A stretch of DNA of 64,000 bases from Bradyrhizobium sp. AZCC 1693. GTDB lineage: Bacteria; Pseudomonadota; Alphaproteobacteria; Rhizobiales; Xanthobacteraceae. The notes beneath the pieces were generated by a model. It was not told where the DNA came from. It searched no databases and saw only the letters and a list, made by a program, of their open reading frames with translations. Where the stretch lies: NCBI RefSeq assembly GCF_036924745.1, contig NZ_JAZHSD010000001.1, positions 4,588,001-4,652,000 on the forward strand, given 5' to 3'. How positions within the stretch are numbered: the first letter of the stretch is position 1; the number at the start of each line of letters is the position of its first letter. Both the position numbers and the translations under genes were made by a program. This document shows positions 44,896 through 53,630 of the stretch, piece after piece.

Positions 44896-45573
44896 ATGGC
44901 AAATATCTCAGCAGCGAGACCCTTTACCGCAATCGTCTCGGTTGCGGCATTCGGCGCCGCAATTTCCTTTAGCGCGGGAACCGCCCTGGCCCAGGACAAA
45001 AGCGTCACCGAGGATCAGATCGTCCGCGCGCTGGTACCGGAAAAGAAGCCGCTGACCCGCGGGCTTTCGACCGGTCCGCAGACCACCGTCGACCCGGCCG
45101 TAACCGCCGCCGAGGGCAAGTTCGTCCAGAAGATCCGTGGCCGCTCCACGCGTTCGCTTTCGAGCGCCGAGCGCGAAGAGATCGCCGCCATCGTCAAGGA
45201 CAAGCCGAAGATCGATCTGGAGATCAACTTCGACTACAACTCGGCCGATATCAGCGCGAAGTCGCTGCCGTCGGTTCAGGCGCTCGGCCGTGCGCTCACC
45301 AACAATGATCTCAAAGGTTCGACCTTCGTGGTCGCGGGCCATACCGACGCGGCCGGCGGCGAAACCTATAACCAGGATCTCTCCGAGCGCCGCGCCGACG
45401 CGATCAAGCGCTATCTCGTCGACAAATACGGCATCAACGGCACCGATCTCGTCACCGTCGGATATGGCAAGAGCAAGCTCAAGGATCCGAGCCAGCCGAT
45501 GGCGGAAGTGAACCGCCGCGTCCAGGTCGTGAATATGGAAAACAAGGCCACGGCGTCGAACGCAGCCAAATAA
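44896..45573 (+). CDS. OmpA family peptidoglycan-associated protein
   Basis: The product is 225 residues. The ATG 44896 has a strong AGGAGG site. A signal peptide (1-32, ALAQD) precedes a low-complexity region and an OmpA-like domain (about 105-215). The peptidoglycan-contact motif is visible: INFDYNSADIS, VAGHTDAAGG, YNQDLSERRADAI and VNRRVQVVN. It should tether the outer envelope to peptidoglycan. It follows the pseudo-caspase gene by 147 bases on the same strand, hinting at a common envelope role. A hairpin terminator lies 50 bases after its stop. Confidence 0.88.
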   Translation: MANISAARPFTAIVSVAAFGAAISFSAGTALAQDKSVTEDQIVRALVPEKKPLTRGLSTGPQTTVDPAVTAAEGKFVQKIRGRSTRSLSSAEREEIAAIVKDKPKIDLEINFDYNSADISAKSLPSVQALGRALTNNDLKGSTFVVAGHTDAAGGETYNQDLSERRADAIKRYLVDKYGINGTDLVTVGYGKSKLKDPSQPMAEVNRRVQVVNMENKATASNAAK

Positions 45574-45622
45574 GGACTGCAAGTAAGGGCGTGGCGCCGA
45601 CCAATATTTTCCGGCTACAATG

Positions 45623-45647
45623 CGTCCCGCAGCCCCCGTGCGGGACG
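45623..45647 (+). terminator. Rho-independent-type terminator after OmpA gene
   Basis: A perfect nine-base stem, CGTCCCGCA (45623-45631) and TGCGGGACG (45639-45647), has a seven-base loop. It is followed by TATTCGTTTTG, a partial T-tract. It lies between the OmpA gene and the efflux adaptor gene and separates two transcription units. Confidence 0.65.
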
Positions 45648-45731
45648 TATTCGTTTTGGGCTCCATTGCAGGTCGTCGGCCAGCCAAATGCGCCCTGTTT
45701 GATTTGACTTCCAGTCTGGATTGATCCGGCG

Positions 45732-46658
45732 ATGAAATTCTCCGAATACCTCAAACCTGCGCTCGGAGTGGCCTTCGTTGCCGCTCTCGCCGTCGGCTAT
45801 TACTGGTTCGAGCACCGTCCGCACGCCGAAGAAAAAGACACGCCGGGCCAGGCGCTGGTGATCGTGACCAAAGCCACCAATGCCTGCTTCTCCGACATGG
45901 TGCGGGTCACCGGCTTTATCGTGCCGCGCCGGGAGGCCCAGATCGGTGTCGATCAGGAAGGCTCACGGGTGACCGACCTGTTCGTCAGGGAAGGCGACAT
46001 GGTCACCGAAAATCAGGAACTGGCGCGCCTCACCGCGCCGCCGCAGCAGCAGCCCGGCGCCCCGGGCGGCCGACAGGGGCCGATCTCGCTACGCACCCCC
46101 GCCGCCGGTCTGGTCACTGAGGTCAGGACCGCAGTCGGCGCTCCGGCCTCGCCGCAGGCAGGCCCGATGTTCCGCATTGCCGTGAACAATGAAATCGAGC
46201 TCGAAGCCGAAGTGCCGAGCATTCACCTGCTCAAGCTCAATCCGGGTGCGACGGTGCGCATCAGCCGCGACGACGCGCCCGACGTCGTCGGCAAGGTCCG
46301 GCAGATTTCGCCGCAGATCGACCGCACCACCCAGCTCGGCAAGGTCCGGATTTCGCTGAACAACAATCCGTCGCTCAAGGTCGGCATGTTCGCCCGCGCC
46401 AATATCGACGCCAAACGTTCCTGCGGCGTCGCCGTGCCGCGCACCGCCATCGACCGCCTGACCCTGCAGGTCGTGAAAGGCAACACCATCGAGACGCGAC
46501 GGGTGCGCGTCGGCCTGACCTCCGAAACCTCCACCGAAATTCTTGAAGGCCTCGACGTCGGCGAAATCGTCGTGGCTGATGCTGGCACCTCGCTGCATGA
46601 CGGCGACCAGATCAAGACCATGTTCGCCGACGAACTCGAGCGCACGCGGACACGCTAA
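45732..46658 (+). CDS. RND efflux periplasmic adaptor (membrane fusion protein)
   Basis: The product is 308 residues. An N-terminal anchor (residues 8-26) precedes lipoyl, beta-barrel and membrane-proximal domains (GDMVTENQELARLTAP, LNPGATVRISRDDAPDVVGKV, GLDVGEIVVADAGTSLHDGD). The helical hairpin is short or missing; a Pro/Gly/Gln stretch takes its place. Its stop overlaps the start of the RND permease gene (TAATG), so they form an efflux pair. It is paralogous to the orphan adaptor encoded at 60202-61092. Substrates are unknown and no outer-membrane channel gene is present. Confidence 0.87.
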   Translation: MKFSEYLKPALGVAFVAALAVGYYWFEHRPHAEEKDTPGQALVIVTKATNACFSDMVRVTGFIVPRREAQIGVDQEGSRVTDLFVREGDMVTENQELARLTAPPQQQPGAPGGRQGPISLRTPAAGLVTEVRTAVGAPASPQAGPMFRIAVNNEIELEAEVPSIHLLKLNPGATVRISRDDAPDVVGKVRQISPQIDRTTQLGKVRISLNNNPSLKVGMFARANIDAKRSCGVAVPRTAIDRLTLQVVKGNTIETRRVRVGLTSETSTEILEGLDVGEIVVADAGTSLHDGDQIKTMFADELERTRTR

Positions 46659-49600
46659 TGGCATTGAACATCTCGGCATGGTCGATCAGGAACCCGCTGC
46701 CTTCCATCGTCTTCTCGATCATCCTTCTGGTGCTGGGCTGGGTCAGCTTCACCAAGCTCGCGGTGACACGGCTGCCGAGCGCCGACATCCCGGTGATTTC
46801 GGTCGCCGTCGCGCAATTTGGCGCAGCTCCCGCCGAGCTGGAATCGCAGGTCACCAAGACCATCGAGGACGGCGTATCCGGCGTCGAGGGCGTGCGGCAT
46901 ATTTCGTCGTCGATCACCGACGGCCTGTCGGTGACCACGATCCAGTTCGCGCTGGAGACCAACACCGATCGCGCGCTCAATGACGTCAAGGACGCCGTCA
47001 CCCGCGTTCGCTCCAACCTGCCGCAGAACGTCAACGAGCCGCTGATCCAGCGCGTCGACGTGATCGGCCTGCCGATCGTCACCTATGCGGCGATCTCGCC
47101 CGGCAAGACGCCGGAGCAGCTTTCCTATTTCGTCGACGACGTCGTCAAACGCGCGCTGCAGGGCGTGCGCGGCGTGGCGCAGGTTGAGCGCATTGGCGGT
47201 GTCGAGCGCGAGATTCTGGTGTCGCTCGATCCGGACCGGCTGCAAGCCGCGGGGCTCACGGCCGTCAATGTCAGCCAGATCCTGCGCGGCACCAATGTCG
47301 ACGTCGCTGGCGGCCGCGCCCAGATCGGCAAGAACGACCAGGCGATCCGCACGCTGGCCGGCGCCAAGACGCTGAACGAACTCGCCGGCACCATGATCCC
47401 GCTGTTCGGCGGCGGCGAAATGCGGCTCGACGATCTCGGCACCGTCACCGACACCATCGCCGATCGCAGCACCTTTGCCCGCTTCAACGGCGAGCCCGTG
47501 GTGGCGCTCGGCATCAAGCGCTCCAAGGGCGCCAGCGACGTGGTGGTGGCGGCCGCCGTGCAGAAGCGCATCGACGCGCTGAAGGTCGCCTATCCCGACG
47601 TCGACCTGAAGCTGATCGACACCTCGGTCGACTTCACCAAGGGCAATTATGAAGCGGCGATCTCGACCCTGTTCGAGGGCGCGATCCTTGCCGTCATCAT
47701 CGTGCTGTTGTTCCTGCGCGATATCAGAGCCACCGTCATCGCCGCGATCTCGCTGCCGCTGTCGATCTTCCCGGCGTTCTGGGTGATGGACCTGCTCGGC
47801 TTCTCGCTCAACCTGGTCTCTTTTCTCGCCATCACGCTGTCGACGGGCATCCTGGTCGACGACGCCATCGTCGAGATCGAGAACATCGTGCGCCACATGC
47901 GCATGGGCAAATCGCCCTATCGCGCGGCCCTCGAAGCCGCCGACGAAATTGGCCTCGCGGTGATCGCGATTTCGCTGACCATCATCGCGATCTTTGCGCC
48001 CGCCAGTTTCATGTCGGGGATCGCCGGGCAATTCTTCAAGCAGTTCGGCATCACGGTGTCGGTGCAGGTGTTCTTCTCGCTGCTCGCCGCGCGCTTCGTG
48101 ACGCCGGTGCTCGCCGCCTACTTCCTGAAGGATCATCCGCACGAGGACCCGCCGCCTGGGCGCATCCTGCAAGGATACACCCGGCTCGTGACATGGTCGG
48201 TTAAGCACTATTTCATCACGGTATTGATCGGCTTCGGCGTCTTCGCGGCTTCGATCTGGAGCATTACGCTGCTGCCGCAGGGCTTCCTGCCCGCGCAGGA
48301 CACCGCGCGCTCGCTGCTGGCGATGGAGCTGCCGCCGGGCTCGCAGCTCGCCTATACCGAGAAGGTGACGGAGGAAATCGTCGCCCGCCTGCGCAAGCGG
48401 CCCGAGGTGAAGAGCATCTTCGTCGATGGCGGAAGGGTGCCGCCGGGAACACAGGAAGTCCGCCGCGCCGCGCTGATCATCAATTACACGCCGAAAGGCG
48501 ATCGCAAGATCACGCAGCGGCAGCTCGAACTCGAAATCGGCCAGGAGCTCGAAAACGTTCCCGACATCCGCTTCTGGTTCCTCGACGAGAACGGCCTGCG
48601 CGCGATTTCGCTGGTCGTGACCGGCGTCGACAGCAACATCGTCAACAACGTCGCCAGCGAACTGGCGACGCAGATGAAGCGGATTCCGATCATCGCCAAC
48701 GTGATCTCGGAAACCGCGCTCGACCGACCCGAACTCCGCATCCGGCCGCGCGCAGAACTGGCGGCACGGCTCGGCGTCTCCACCGAAAGCCTGTCGCAGA
48801 CGATCCGTGTCGCCACCATCGGCGACGTCGGTCCGGCGTTGGCGAAATTCGACGCCGGCGACCGCCAGGTGCCGATCCGCGTCCAGCTCGAGGACAGCGC
48901 GCGCAGCGACCTGCAGATGCTGCAGCAGTTGCGGGTGCCGCTCGGGCAGCGCGGCGAGCGCGGCGGCGTGCCGCTGTCGGTTGTCGCCGACATCCAGCTC
49001 GATCAGGGCCCGACCAGCATCAACCGCTACGACCGCGAACGGCAGGCAACGGTGGCCGCCGACCTCGTGGGCACCGCGGCCCTCGGCGACGCGACCAAGA
49101 AGATCTACGACCTTCCGGTCATGAAGAGCCTGCCGAAGGGCGTGAAGGTGAGCCCGTCGGGCGACGCTGAAAGCCTGGCCGAATTGTCGGACGGTTTTGC
49201 CACCGCCATTACCGCCGGGCTGATGATGGTCTACGCCGTGCTGGTGCTGCTGTTCGGAACGTTCCTGCAGCCGATCACCATCCTGTTCTCGCTGCCGCTC
49301 TCGATCGGCGGCGCGATCGTGGCACTGCTGCTGACCGGCAAGCAGCTCACGACGCCGGTGTGGATCGGCATTTTGATGCTGATGGGCATCGTCACCAAGA
49401 ACGCCATCATGCTGGTGGAGTTCGCGGTCGAAGCGATCCGCGAAGGCAAGAAGCGCGACGAGGCCATCATCGACGCCGGCATGAAGCGGGCCCGCCCGAT
49501 CGTGATGACGACGATCGCGATGGCGGCCGGCATGATGCCGTCAGCGCTGGCGTTCGGCGCCGGCGGCGAATTCCGTTCGCCGATGGCGCTTGCGGTGATC

Positions 49601-49807
49601 GGCGGTCTCATATTCTCCACCATCCTGTCGCTGGTGTTCGTGCCCGCGATGTTCATGGTGATGGACGATCTCGGCGCAATGTTCTGGCGCTTGGGTAAGA
49701 AACTGATCGTTTCCAGCGCGGAGACCGAGGCGGGCGGTCACGGACCGGATCATCACCACGAGCCATCAGCCAAGGGCCCGCCCGCGATGTCGCCTGCGGC
49801 GAAGTAG
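46658..49807 (+). CDS. RND efflux permease (HAE1-type)
   Basis: The product is 1049 residues with 12 membrane spans and two large periplasmic loops, the usual AcrB-type layout. The proton-relay aspartates are in GILVDDAIVEIENI (TM4), and duplicated-half signatures appear around TM10-12 (MGIVTKNAIMLVEFAVEA, ARPIVMTTIAMAAGMMPSALAFGAGGEF). Together with the adaptor it should expel hydrophobic or metal-like compounds by proton antiport. The C-terminal tail is His-rich (HGPDHHHEP), which might bind metal. Substrate is unknown. Confidence 0.92.
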   Translation: MALNISAWSIRNPLPSIVFSIILLVLGWVSFTKLAVTRLPSADIPVISVAVAQFGAAPAELESQVTKTIEDGVSGVEGVRHISSSITDGLSVTTIQFALETNTDRALNDVKDAVTRVRSNLPQNVNEPLIQRVDVIGLPIVTYAAISPGKTPEQLSYFVDDVVKRALQGVRGVAQVERIGGVEREILVSLDPDRLQAAGLTAVNVSQILRGTNVDVAGGRAQIGKNDQAIRTLAGAKTLNELAGTMIPLFGGGEMRLDDLGTVTDTIADRSTFARFNGEPVVALGIKRSKGASDVVVAAAVQKRIDALKVAYPDVDLKLIDTSVDFTKGNYEAAISTLFEGAILAVIIVLLFLRDIRATVIAAISLPLSIFPAFWVMDLLGFSLNLVSFLAITLSTGILVDDAIVEIENIVRHMRMGKSPYRAALEAADEIGLAVIAISLTIIAIFAPASFMSGIAGQFFKQFGITVSVQVFFSLLAARFVTPVLAAYFLKDHPHEDPPPGRILQGYTRLVTWSVKHYFITVLIGFGVFAASIWSITLLPQGFLPAQDTARSLLAMELPPGSQLAYTEKVTEEIVARLRKRPEVKSIFVDGGRVPPGTQEVRRAALIINYTPKGDRKITQRQLELEIGQELENVPDIRFWFLDENGLRAISLVVTGVDSNIVNNVASELATQMKRIPIIANVISETALDRPELRIRPRAELAARLGVSTESLSQTIRVATIGDVGPALAKFDAGDRQVPIRVQLEDSARSDLQMLQQLRVPLGQRGERGGVPLSVVADIQLDQGPTSINRYDRERQATVAADLVGTAALGDATKKIYDLPVMKSLPKGVKVSPSGDAESLAELSDGFATAITAGLMMVYAVLVLLFGTFLQPITILFSLPLSIGGAIVALLLTGKQLTTPVWIGILMLMGIVTKNAIMLVEFAVEAIREGKKRDEAIIDAGMKRARPIVMTTIAMAAGMMPSALAFGAGGEFRSPMALAVIGGLIFSTILSLVFVPAMFMVMDDLGAMFWRLGKKLIVSSAETEAGGHGPDHHHEPSAKGPPAMSPAAK

Positions 49808-49840
49808 GGCCGGCTCTGCGCCCTTTGAGGGTAGAGCCGG

Positions 49841-50125
49841 CTACCTATCGTTCTTCCATGCTCTTCGAGACGTGTGCCGGATGTGCAGAATTTCTATCGC
49901 GTCTCGTATTCGATAGAAGATCTCGTAGGGATAACGGACGACAAATATTACCCGCACGTCGGGATCATCCGTCCGATAGCCGCTGTGCGGATGATCTTTG
50001 AGCTGGGCTACCGCCTCGCGAATGCTTGCCGCTACGTTCCGCGCACCGCCCGCAGATCGCTCTCTCAGGTATTCGATTATTCGCTCTCGGTCGGAGAAGG
50101 CAGCGGGCGTATAGCGTATCTTCAT
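49841..50125 (-). CDS. RelE/ParE-type toxin
   Basis: The product is 94 residues, a plasmid-stabilisation/ParE-like protein (RYTPAAFSDRERIIEYL at the start, YEIFYRIRDAIEILHIRHTSR at the end). Such toxins inhibit gyrase (ParE) or cut mRNA at the ribosome (RelE). Its start overlaps the stop of the antitoxin gene by four bases, so the pair is translationally coupled. It lies just after the RND permease, on the other strand. Confidence 0.85.
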   Translation of the reverse strand: MKIRYTPAAFSDRERIIEYLRERSAGGARNVAASIREAVAQLKDHPHSGYRTDDPDVRVIFVVRYPYEIFYRIRDAIEILHIRHTSRRAWKNDR

Positions 50126-50349
50126 CCGTCGTGGCGCTTGTCGGCTTCGGTAACGATCTCGTCCGGCACGAATTCCCCGCGATCAGCTTCAGCCAACCCT
50201 CTCCGGACCGCCGCTCGCTCATCGTCTGACATCGAGTAGACGCCCGTCCGCCGCGCCTCGATTTCACGGGCGTATTCGGCGAGTTCCTCCTGATCCTCCA
50301 CGGGCCAGGTCTCGGCGTGCTCGATCACTTCTTTGAGTATCTTGTTCAT
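50122..50349 (-). CDS. antitoxin partner of RelE/ParE-type toxin
   Basis: The product is 75 residues, rich in acidic residues. It is helical, with VEDQEELAEYAREIEARRTGVYSMSDDERAAVRRGLAEAD, typical of antitoxins that wrap the toxin with the C-terminal part. The order antitoxin then toxin with a four-base overlap is the normal layout. It likely represses its own operon, though no DNA-binding motif is obvious. A 46-base gap separates it from the Crp/Fnr gene on the same strand. Confidence 0.78.
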   Translation of the reverse strand: MNKILKEVIEHAETWPVEDQEELAEYAREIEARRTGVYSMSDDERAAVRRGLAEADRGEFVPDEIVTEADKRHDG

Positions 50350-50395
50350 GCGGTCATCATACCACAGCAGGTCATGGTTGACGAACGAGGGAACT

Positions 50396-51070
50396 TCACT
50401 CGTTCCGTGCCACCGCCGTCAGCTTGGTCATGTTCTGCAGCAGGATGCGTCCGCGCTGCAGGTCCAGGATGCCGTCCTTGCGCCAGAGCTGCAGTTGACG
50501 GTTGACGCTTTCGCGGGCGGCGCCGACGAAGACGCCGAGTTGCTCCTGCGAGATGTGCACTTCGGAACCGAAATCGGAGGCGAGTGCGCAGAGCCGTCGC
50601 GCCAGCCGGACCGGCAGCGGCTGCAGCACGCTTTCCTCCATCCGCTCGCTCTGCCAGCGGATAAGCTGGCACAGCAGCTTCATGATCTTGATCGCGACCT
50701 TGGGCTCGCGCTCCAGAAAGGCCAGGAAATCCTCGCGCCGCAGCACGAACAGTTCCGATGGCTCGCCGGCGGTGGCGTCCGCGGTGCGGCTCTGGCCGTC
50801 GAGGACGGCGACCTCGCCGAACAGATCGCCGGGGCCCATGAAATTCAGCGTCAGGCGGCTGCCGTCGGAGGCGCCGGTTTCGATCCGGATCTGGCCGCGG
50901 CGGACCCCGTAGAGGGCGTCGCCGGCATCGCCCTTCTGGAACAGCATTTCGCCGAGACCGAGCTGCTCGGTGTGGCAAAGGCCGGAGATGCGCTGCAATT
51001 CGTCAGCGCCAAGATCCGCAAACATCGGATTCATTTTCAAAATGACCGCAAATTCGGCCTGTTTGCTCAT
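50396..51070 (-). CDS. Crp/Fnr family transcriptional regulator
   Basis: The product is 224 residues. The N-terminal cyclic-nucleotide-binding beta roll has the phosphate cassette FGEVAVLDGQSRTADATA, with Glu, Arg and Thr in the places used to bind cAMP in Crp. There is no Fnr-type N-terminal cysteine cluster. A dimer helix leads to a C-terminal helix-turn-helix (VHISQEQLGVFVGAARESVNRQLQLW). It is probably a cAMP- or cGMP-responsive activator. A CRP-like site lies 70 bases upstream, implying autoregulation. A class III nucleotide cyclase is encoded 2.6 kb away. Confidence 0.9.
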   Translation of the reverse strand: MSKQAEFAVILKMNPMFADLGADELQRISGLCHTEQLGLGEMLFQKGDAGDALYGVRRGQIRIETGASDGSRLTLNFMGPGDLFGEVAVLDGQSRTADATAGEPSELFVLRREDFLAFLEREPKVAIKIMKLLCQLIRWQSERMEESVLQPLPVRLARRLCALASDFGSEVHISQEQLGVFVGAARESVNRQLQLWRKDGILDLQRGRILLQNMTKLTAVARNE

Positions 51071-51139
51071 TGTACTACCTTCCAAAATCAGCCCGGACCC
51101 GCCCCCTCAGGCCGTTAGCAAGATTCCTATGCCAACGAG

Positions 51140-51155
51140 TGTGTCATAAGTCACA
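51140..51155. promoter_or_regulatory. CRP-like site in crp/asmA divergent region
   Basis: TGTGTCATAAGTCACA matches TGTGA-N6-TCACA at nine of ten positions. It is 70 bases from the Crp/Fnr start and 135 from the AsmA gene, so could serve both. Inferred from sequence only. Confidence 0.5.
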
Positions 51156-51289
51156 TAACTTTGCAGTACCCTCGGAATATTTTTGGCTTCTTTGGGCCCT
51201 ACCCTTTCCGGGGTAAGCTCGCCTGACCGGTTGCGCCCGCGTGTTGCGCCGCCGAAATAAGTGCCGTTTGCGCGGTCTGGAATGTCGAT

Positions 51290-53362
51290 ATGAAAGCATT
51301 GAAAATTGCCGGCGCCGTCATCGCGGCCGTGGTCGTCGTCATCGCGCTGCTGCTGGTGATCGGCATCCCGTCCTCCTTCCTGACGGCGCAGATCCAGGAG
51401 CGGGTCGAGCGCGAGTCCGGCTACAAGCTCACCATCAATGGCGGCGCCAGGATCGGCCTGTGGCCATCGCTCAACATTACGCTGAACGATGTCACGCTGC
51501 AGAACCCGAACGACCGCGACATCAACCGCAGCTTCGCGGCCGCAAGCATCGAGGCGGACGTGACGCTCGCCAGCCTGTGGGCCGGCAAGCCGCACATCAC
51601 CGAACTCGTCATCATCCGTCCGGTGGCGAATTTGCCGCTGCGGCGCGAGCGCGTGAGGGACGCCTCCCCTCCCTCGAAGCCCGCCACCGGCAAGACGGCT
51701 GACGCTTTTTCGATCGAGCACATCAGCGTCACCGGCGGCACCATCGTGTTCTCCAACCTGCGCGACCGCGTCGAGCGCAGAATCGAGACCGTCAACGCCG
51801 ACGTCACCATCGCTTCCGACCGCAAGGTCGTGCTGACAGGCAGCGCCCGCCGGGACGGCTATCCGCTGAAATTCGAGCTCAAGGCGACGCCGCCCGCAGC
51901 CCCGATCGAGCGGCAGAACATCCCGGCCGAGATCAAGATCGACGCACCCGACCTGTTGCGCGCCCCGCTCACCGCCAAGGCCGAAGCCCGGCTCAACGGC
52001 TCGGTCGTGATGATCAACGGCGTCACCGGCGCGCTCGGCGACGCCGCGTTCAACGGCTGGGCCTCGGTCGATCTGTCGAGCAAGCCGCTGGTGAAGCTCG
52101 ACCTCGATTTCCAGAAGCTCGCGGTCGCGACGACGCGCAGCACCGGCGATACTTCGGCACAGCCCTGGAGCAGTGCGACGATCGACGTCAACGGCCTCAA
52201 TTATATCGACCTGCAGGCGCGCATTTCCGCGGCCGAGCTCAACGTCGGCGACGCGCGCTTCACCCCCGCCGCGATCGAGGCCACGCTCACAAGCGGCGTC
52301 CTCAAGGCGCAGGTTTCCAACCTCGGCGCCTATGAGGGCAACGCCAATGGCGATCTGACCCTCGATGTCTCCACCGCCAATCCCATCTACACGATGCGGG
52401 CGGACCTCACCGGCGTGCGCGCGCTTCCGCTGCTGCATGGCCTCGCCGATTTCGACAAGCTCGACGGCAAGATGCAGGCGAAGCTCAGCGTGCGCTCCTC
52501 CGGCACCAGCCAGCGCGCGATCATGTCGAACATGGCCGGCACCGCCTTCGTCGTGTTCCAGGACGGCGCCATCAAGGGCCTCAACGTCGCGCAGATGATC
52601 CGCTCGCTGACGGCGAGCACGCTGTCGGGCTGGCAGGAGAGCGAAGAGAAGCTGACGGACCTGTCGCAATTGTCGGCATCGTTCAAGATCGACAAGGGCC
52701 AGGCGCAGACCACCGATCTCAATCTGGTCGGCCCGCTGGTCAAGATGACCGGCGCGGGCACCATCGACCTCGGCACCAAGCAGATCGGCTTCCGCGTCGA
52801 GCCGAAGCTGGTGATGACCACCGAGGGCCAGGGCCGCGCCGGCGATCCGGTCGGGCTCGGCATCCCCGTGATGATCTCAGGGCCATGGGGGAGCCCACGG
52901 ATCTATCCGGAGATGCAGGGCATCCTCGACAATCCCGATGCCGCCTATGGCAAGCTGAAGGAGATGGGCAAGGGCCTGTTCGGCCAGAACGGCGCCGGGC
53001 TTGGCGCCGCGATCGGCAGCCTGCTCGGCGGACAGCCGGGGGCGGCCGGCGGACAACAGAACGGCGCCGGCGGACAGGGCGCGGCTGGCAGCCAGCAGCC
53101 GGGCGGTCCGCTTGGCGGCCAGCTCGGCGAGACCCTCGGCAATCTCCTGCAGCAGGGCCTGAGCGGATTGGGCCAGAGCCAGGGCCAGGGCGGCACGCGG
53201 CCGGGCGGCCAACGCAGCATCCAGAGCCCGGCCTCGCCCGCACCGGCGCCGACCGAGGCCGCTCCGGCCGAGCCCGCTCCCCCTGCGGTGCCGAGCGATA
53301 CGACCGCGCAGCAGGACAGTCAGCCAATGAACGACGTCTTGCGGCAACTTTTCAACCGGTGA
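51290..53362 (+). CDS. AsmA family envelope protein
   Basis: The product is 690 residues. One N-terminal membrane helix (residues 5-27) is followed by a long beta-rich periplasmic domain of the AsmA/TamB-like type, with a conserved C-terminal AsmA part (GTAFVVFQDGAIKGLNVAQMIRSL). The last 130 residues are low-complexity, rich in Gly, Gln and Pro. AsmA-like proteins are thought to carry phospholipids between inner and outer membrane. The gene is divergent from the Crp/Fnr gene, and a CRP-like site lies between them. Start is ATG 51290. Confidence 0.88.
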   Translation: MKALKIAGAVIAAVVVVIALLLVIGIPSSFLTAQIQERVERESGYKLTINGGARIGLWPSLNITLNDVTLQNPNDRDINRSFAAASIEADVTLASLWAGKPHITELVIIRPVANLPLRRERVRDASPPSKPATGKTADAFSIEHISVTGGTIVFSNLRDRVERRIETVNADVTIASDRKVVLTGSARRDGYPLKFELKATPPAAPIERQNIPAEIKIDAPDLLRAPLTAKAEARLNGSVVMINGVTGALGDAAFNGWASVDLSSKPLVKLDLDFQKLAVATTRSTGDTSAQPWSSATIDVNGLNYIDLQARISAAELNVGDARFTPAAIEATLTSGVLKAQVSNLGAYEGNANGDLTLDVSTANPIYTMRADLTGVRALPLLHGLADFDKLDGKMQAKLSVRSSGTSQRAIMSNMAGTAFVVFQDGAIKGLNVAQMIRSLTASTLSGWQESEEKLTDLSQLSASFKIDKGQAQTTDLNLVGPLVKMTGAGTIDLGTKQIGFRVEPKLVMTTEGQGRAGDPVGLGIPVMISGPWGSPRIYPEMQGILDNPDAAYGKLKEMGKGLFGQNGAGLGAAIGSLLGGQPGAAGGQQNGAGGQGAAGSQQPGGPLGGQLGETLGNLLQQGLSGLGQSQGQGGTRPGGQRSIQSPASPAPAPTEAAPAEPAPPAVPSDTTAQQDSQPMNDVLRQLFNR

Positions 53363-53381
53363 CATCCCGTCCGCCCCTTGC

Positions 53382-53463
53382 CGTCATGGCCGGGCTTGTC
53401 CCGGCCATCCGCCGTCAGCGAGCTCGAAGGACGTGGATGCCCGGGACAAGCCCGGGCATGACG
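53382..53463. repeat. palindromic repeat family B, copy 3
   Basis: It has the same inverted arms as the copies at 30208 and 35719 with another loop. It lies between the asmA gene and the nucleotide cyclase gene. Confidence 0.8.
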
Positions 53464-53630
53464 AATCCCCGCGATTCCTGTCCATAATTGGGGCTAACCA
53501 TGTTGGCGGGCTCACAGCCCCTCCCTCCAATTCGTGCTAGACAGGCCCTCACGCCGGAGCTGCCGAGACAGGCCGGCGTCAGTGACAAACCGATGCGCCC
53601 GCGCAGGCCGTGCGCCGCACGAGGGTCCGG

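Noticed and set aside
46655..48208. Long minus-strand frame opposite the RND permease
   Set aside because: It is rich in His/Arg/Asp typical of antisense translation of membrane genes, and the plus-strand RND gene is unambiguous.
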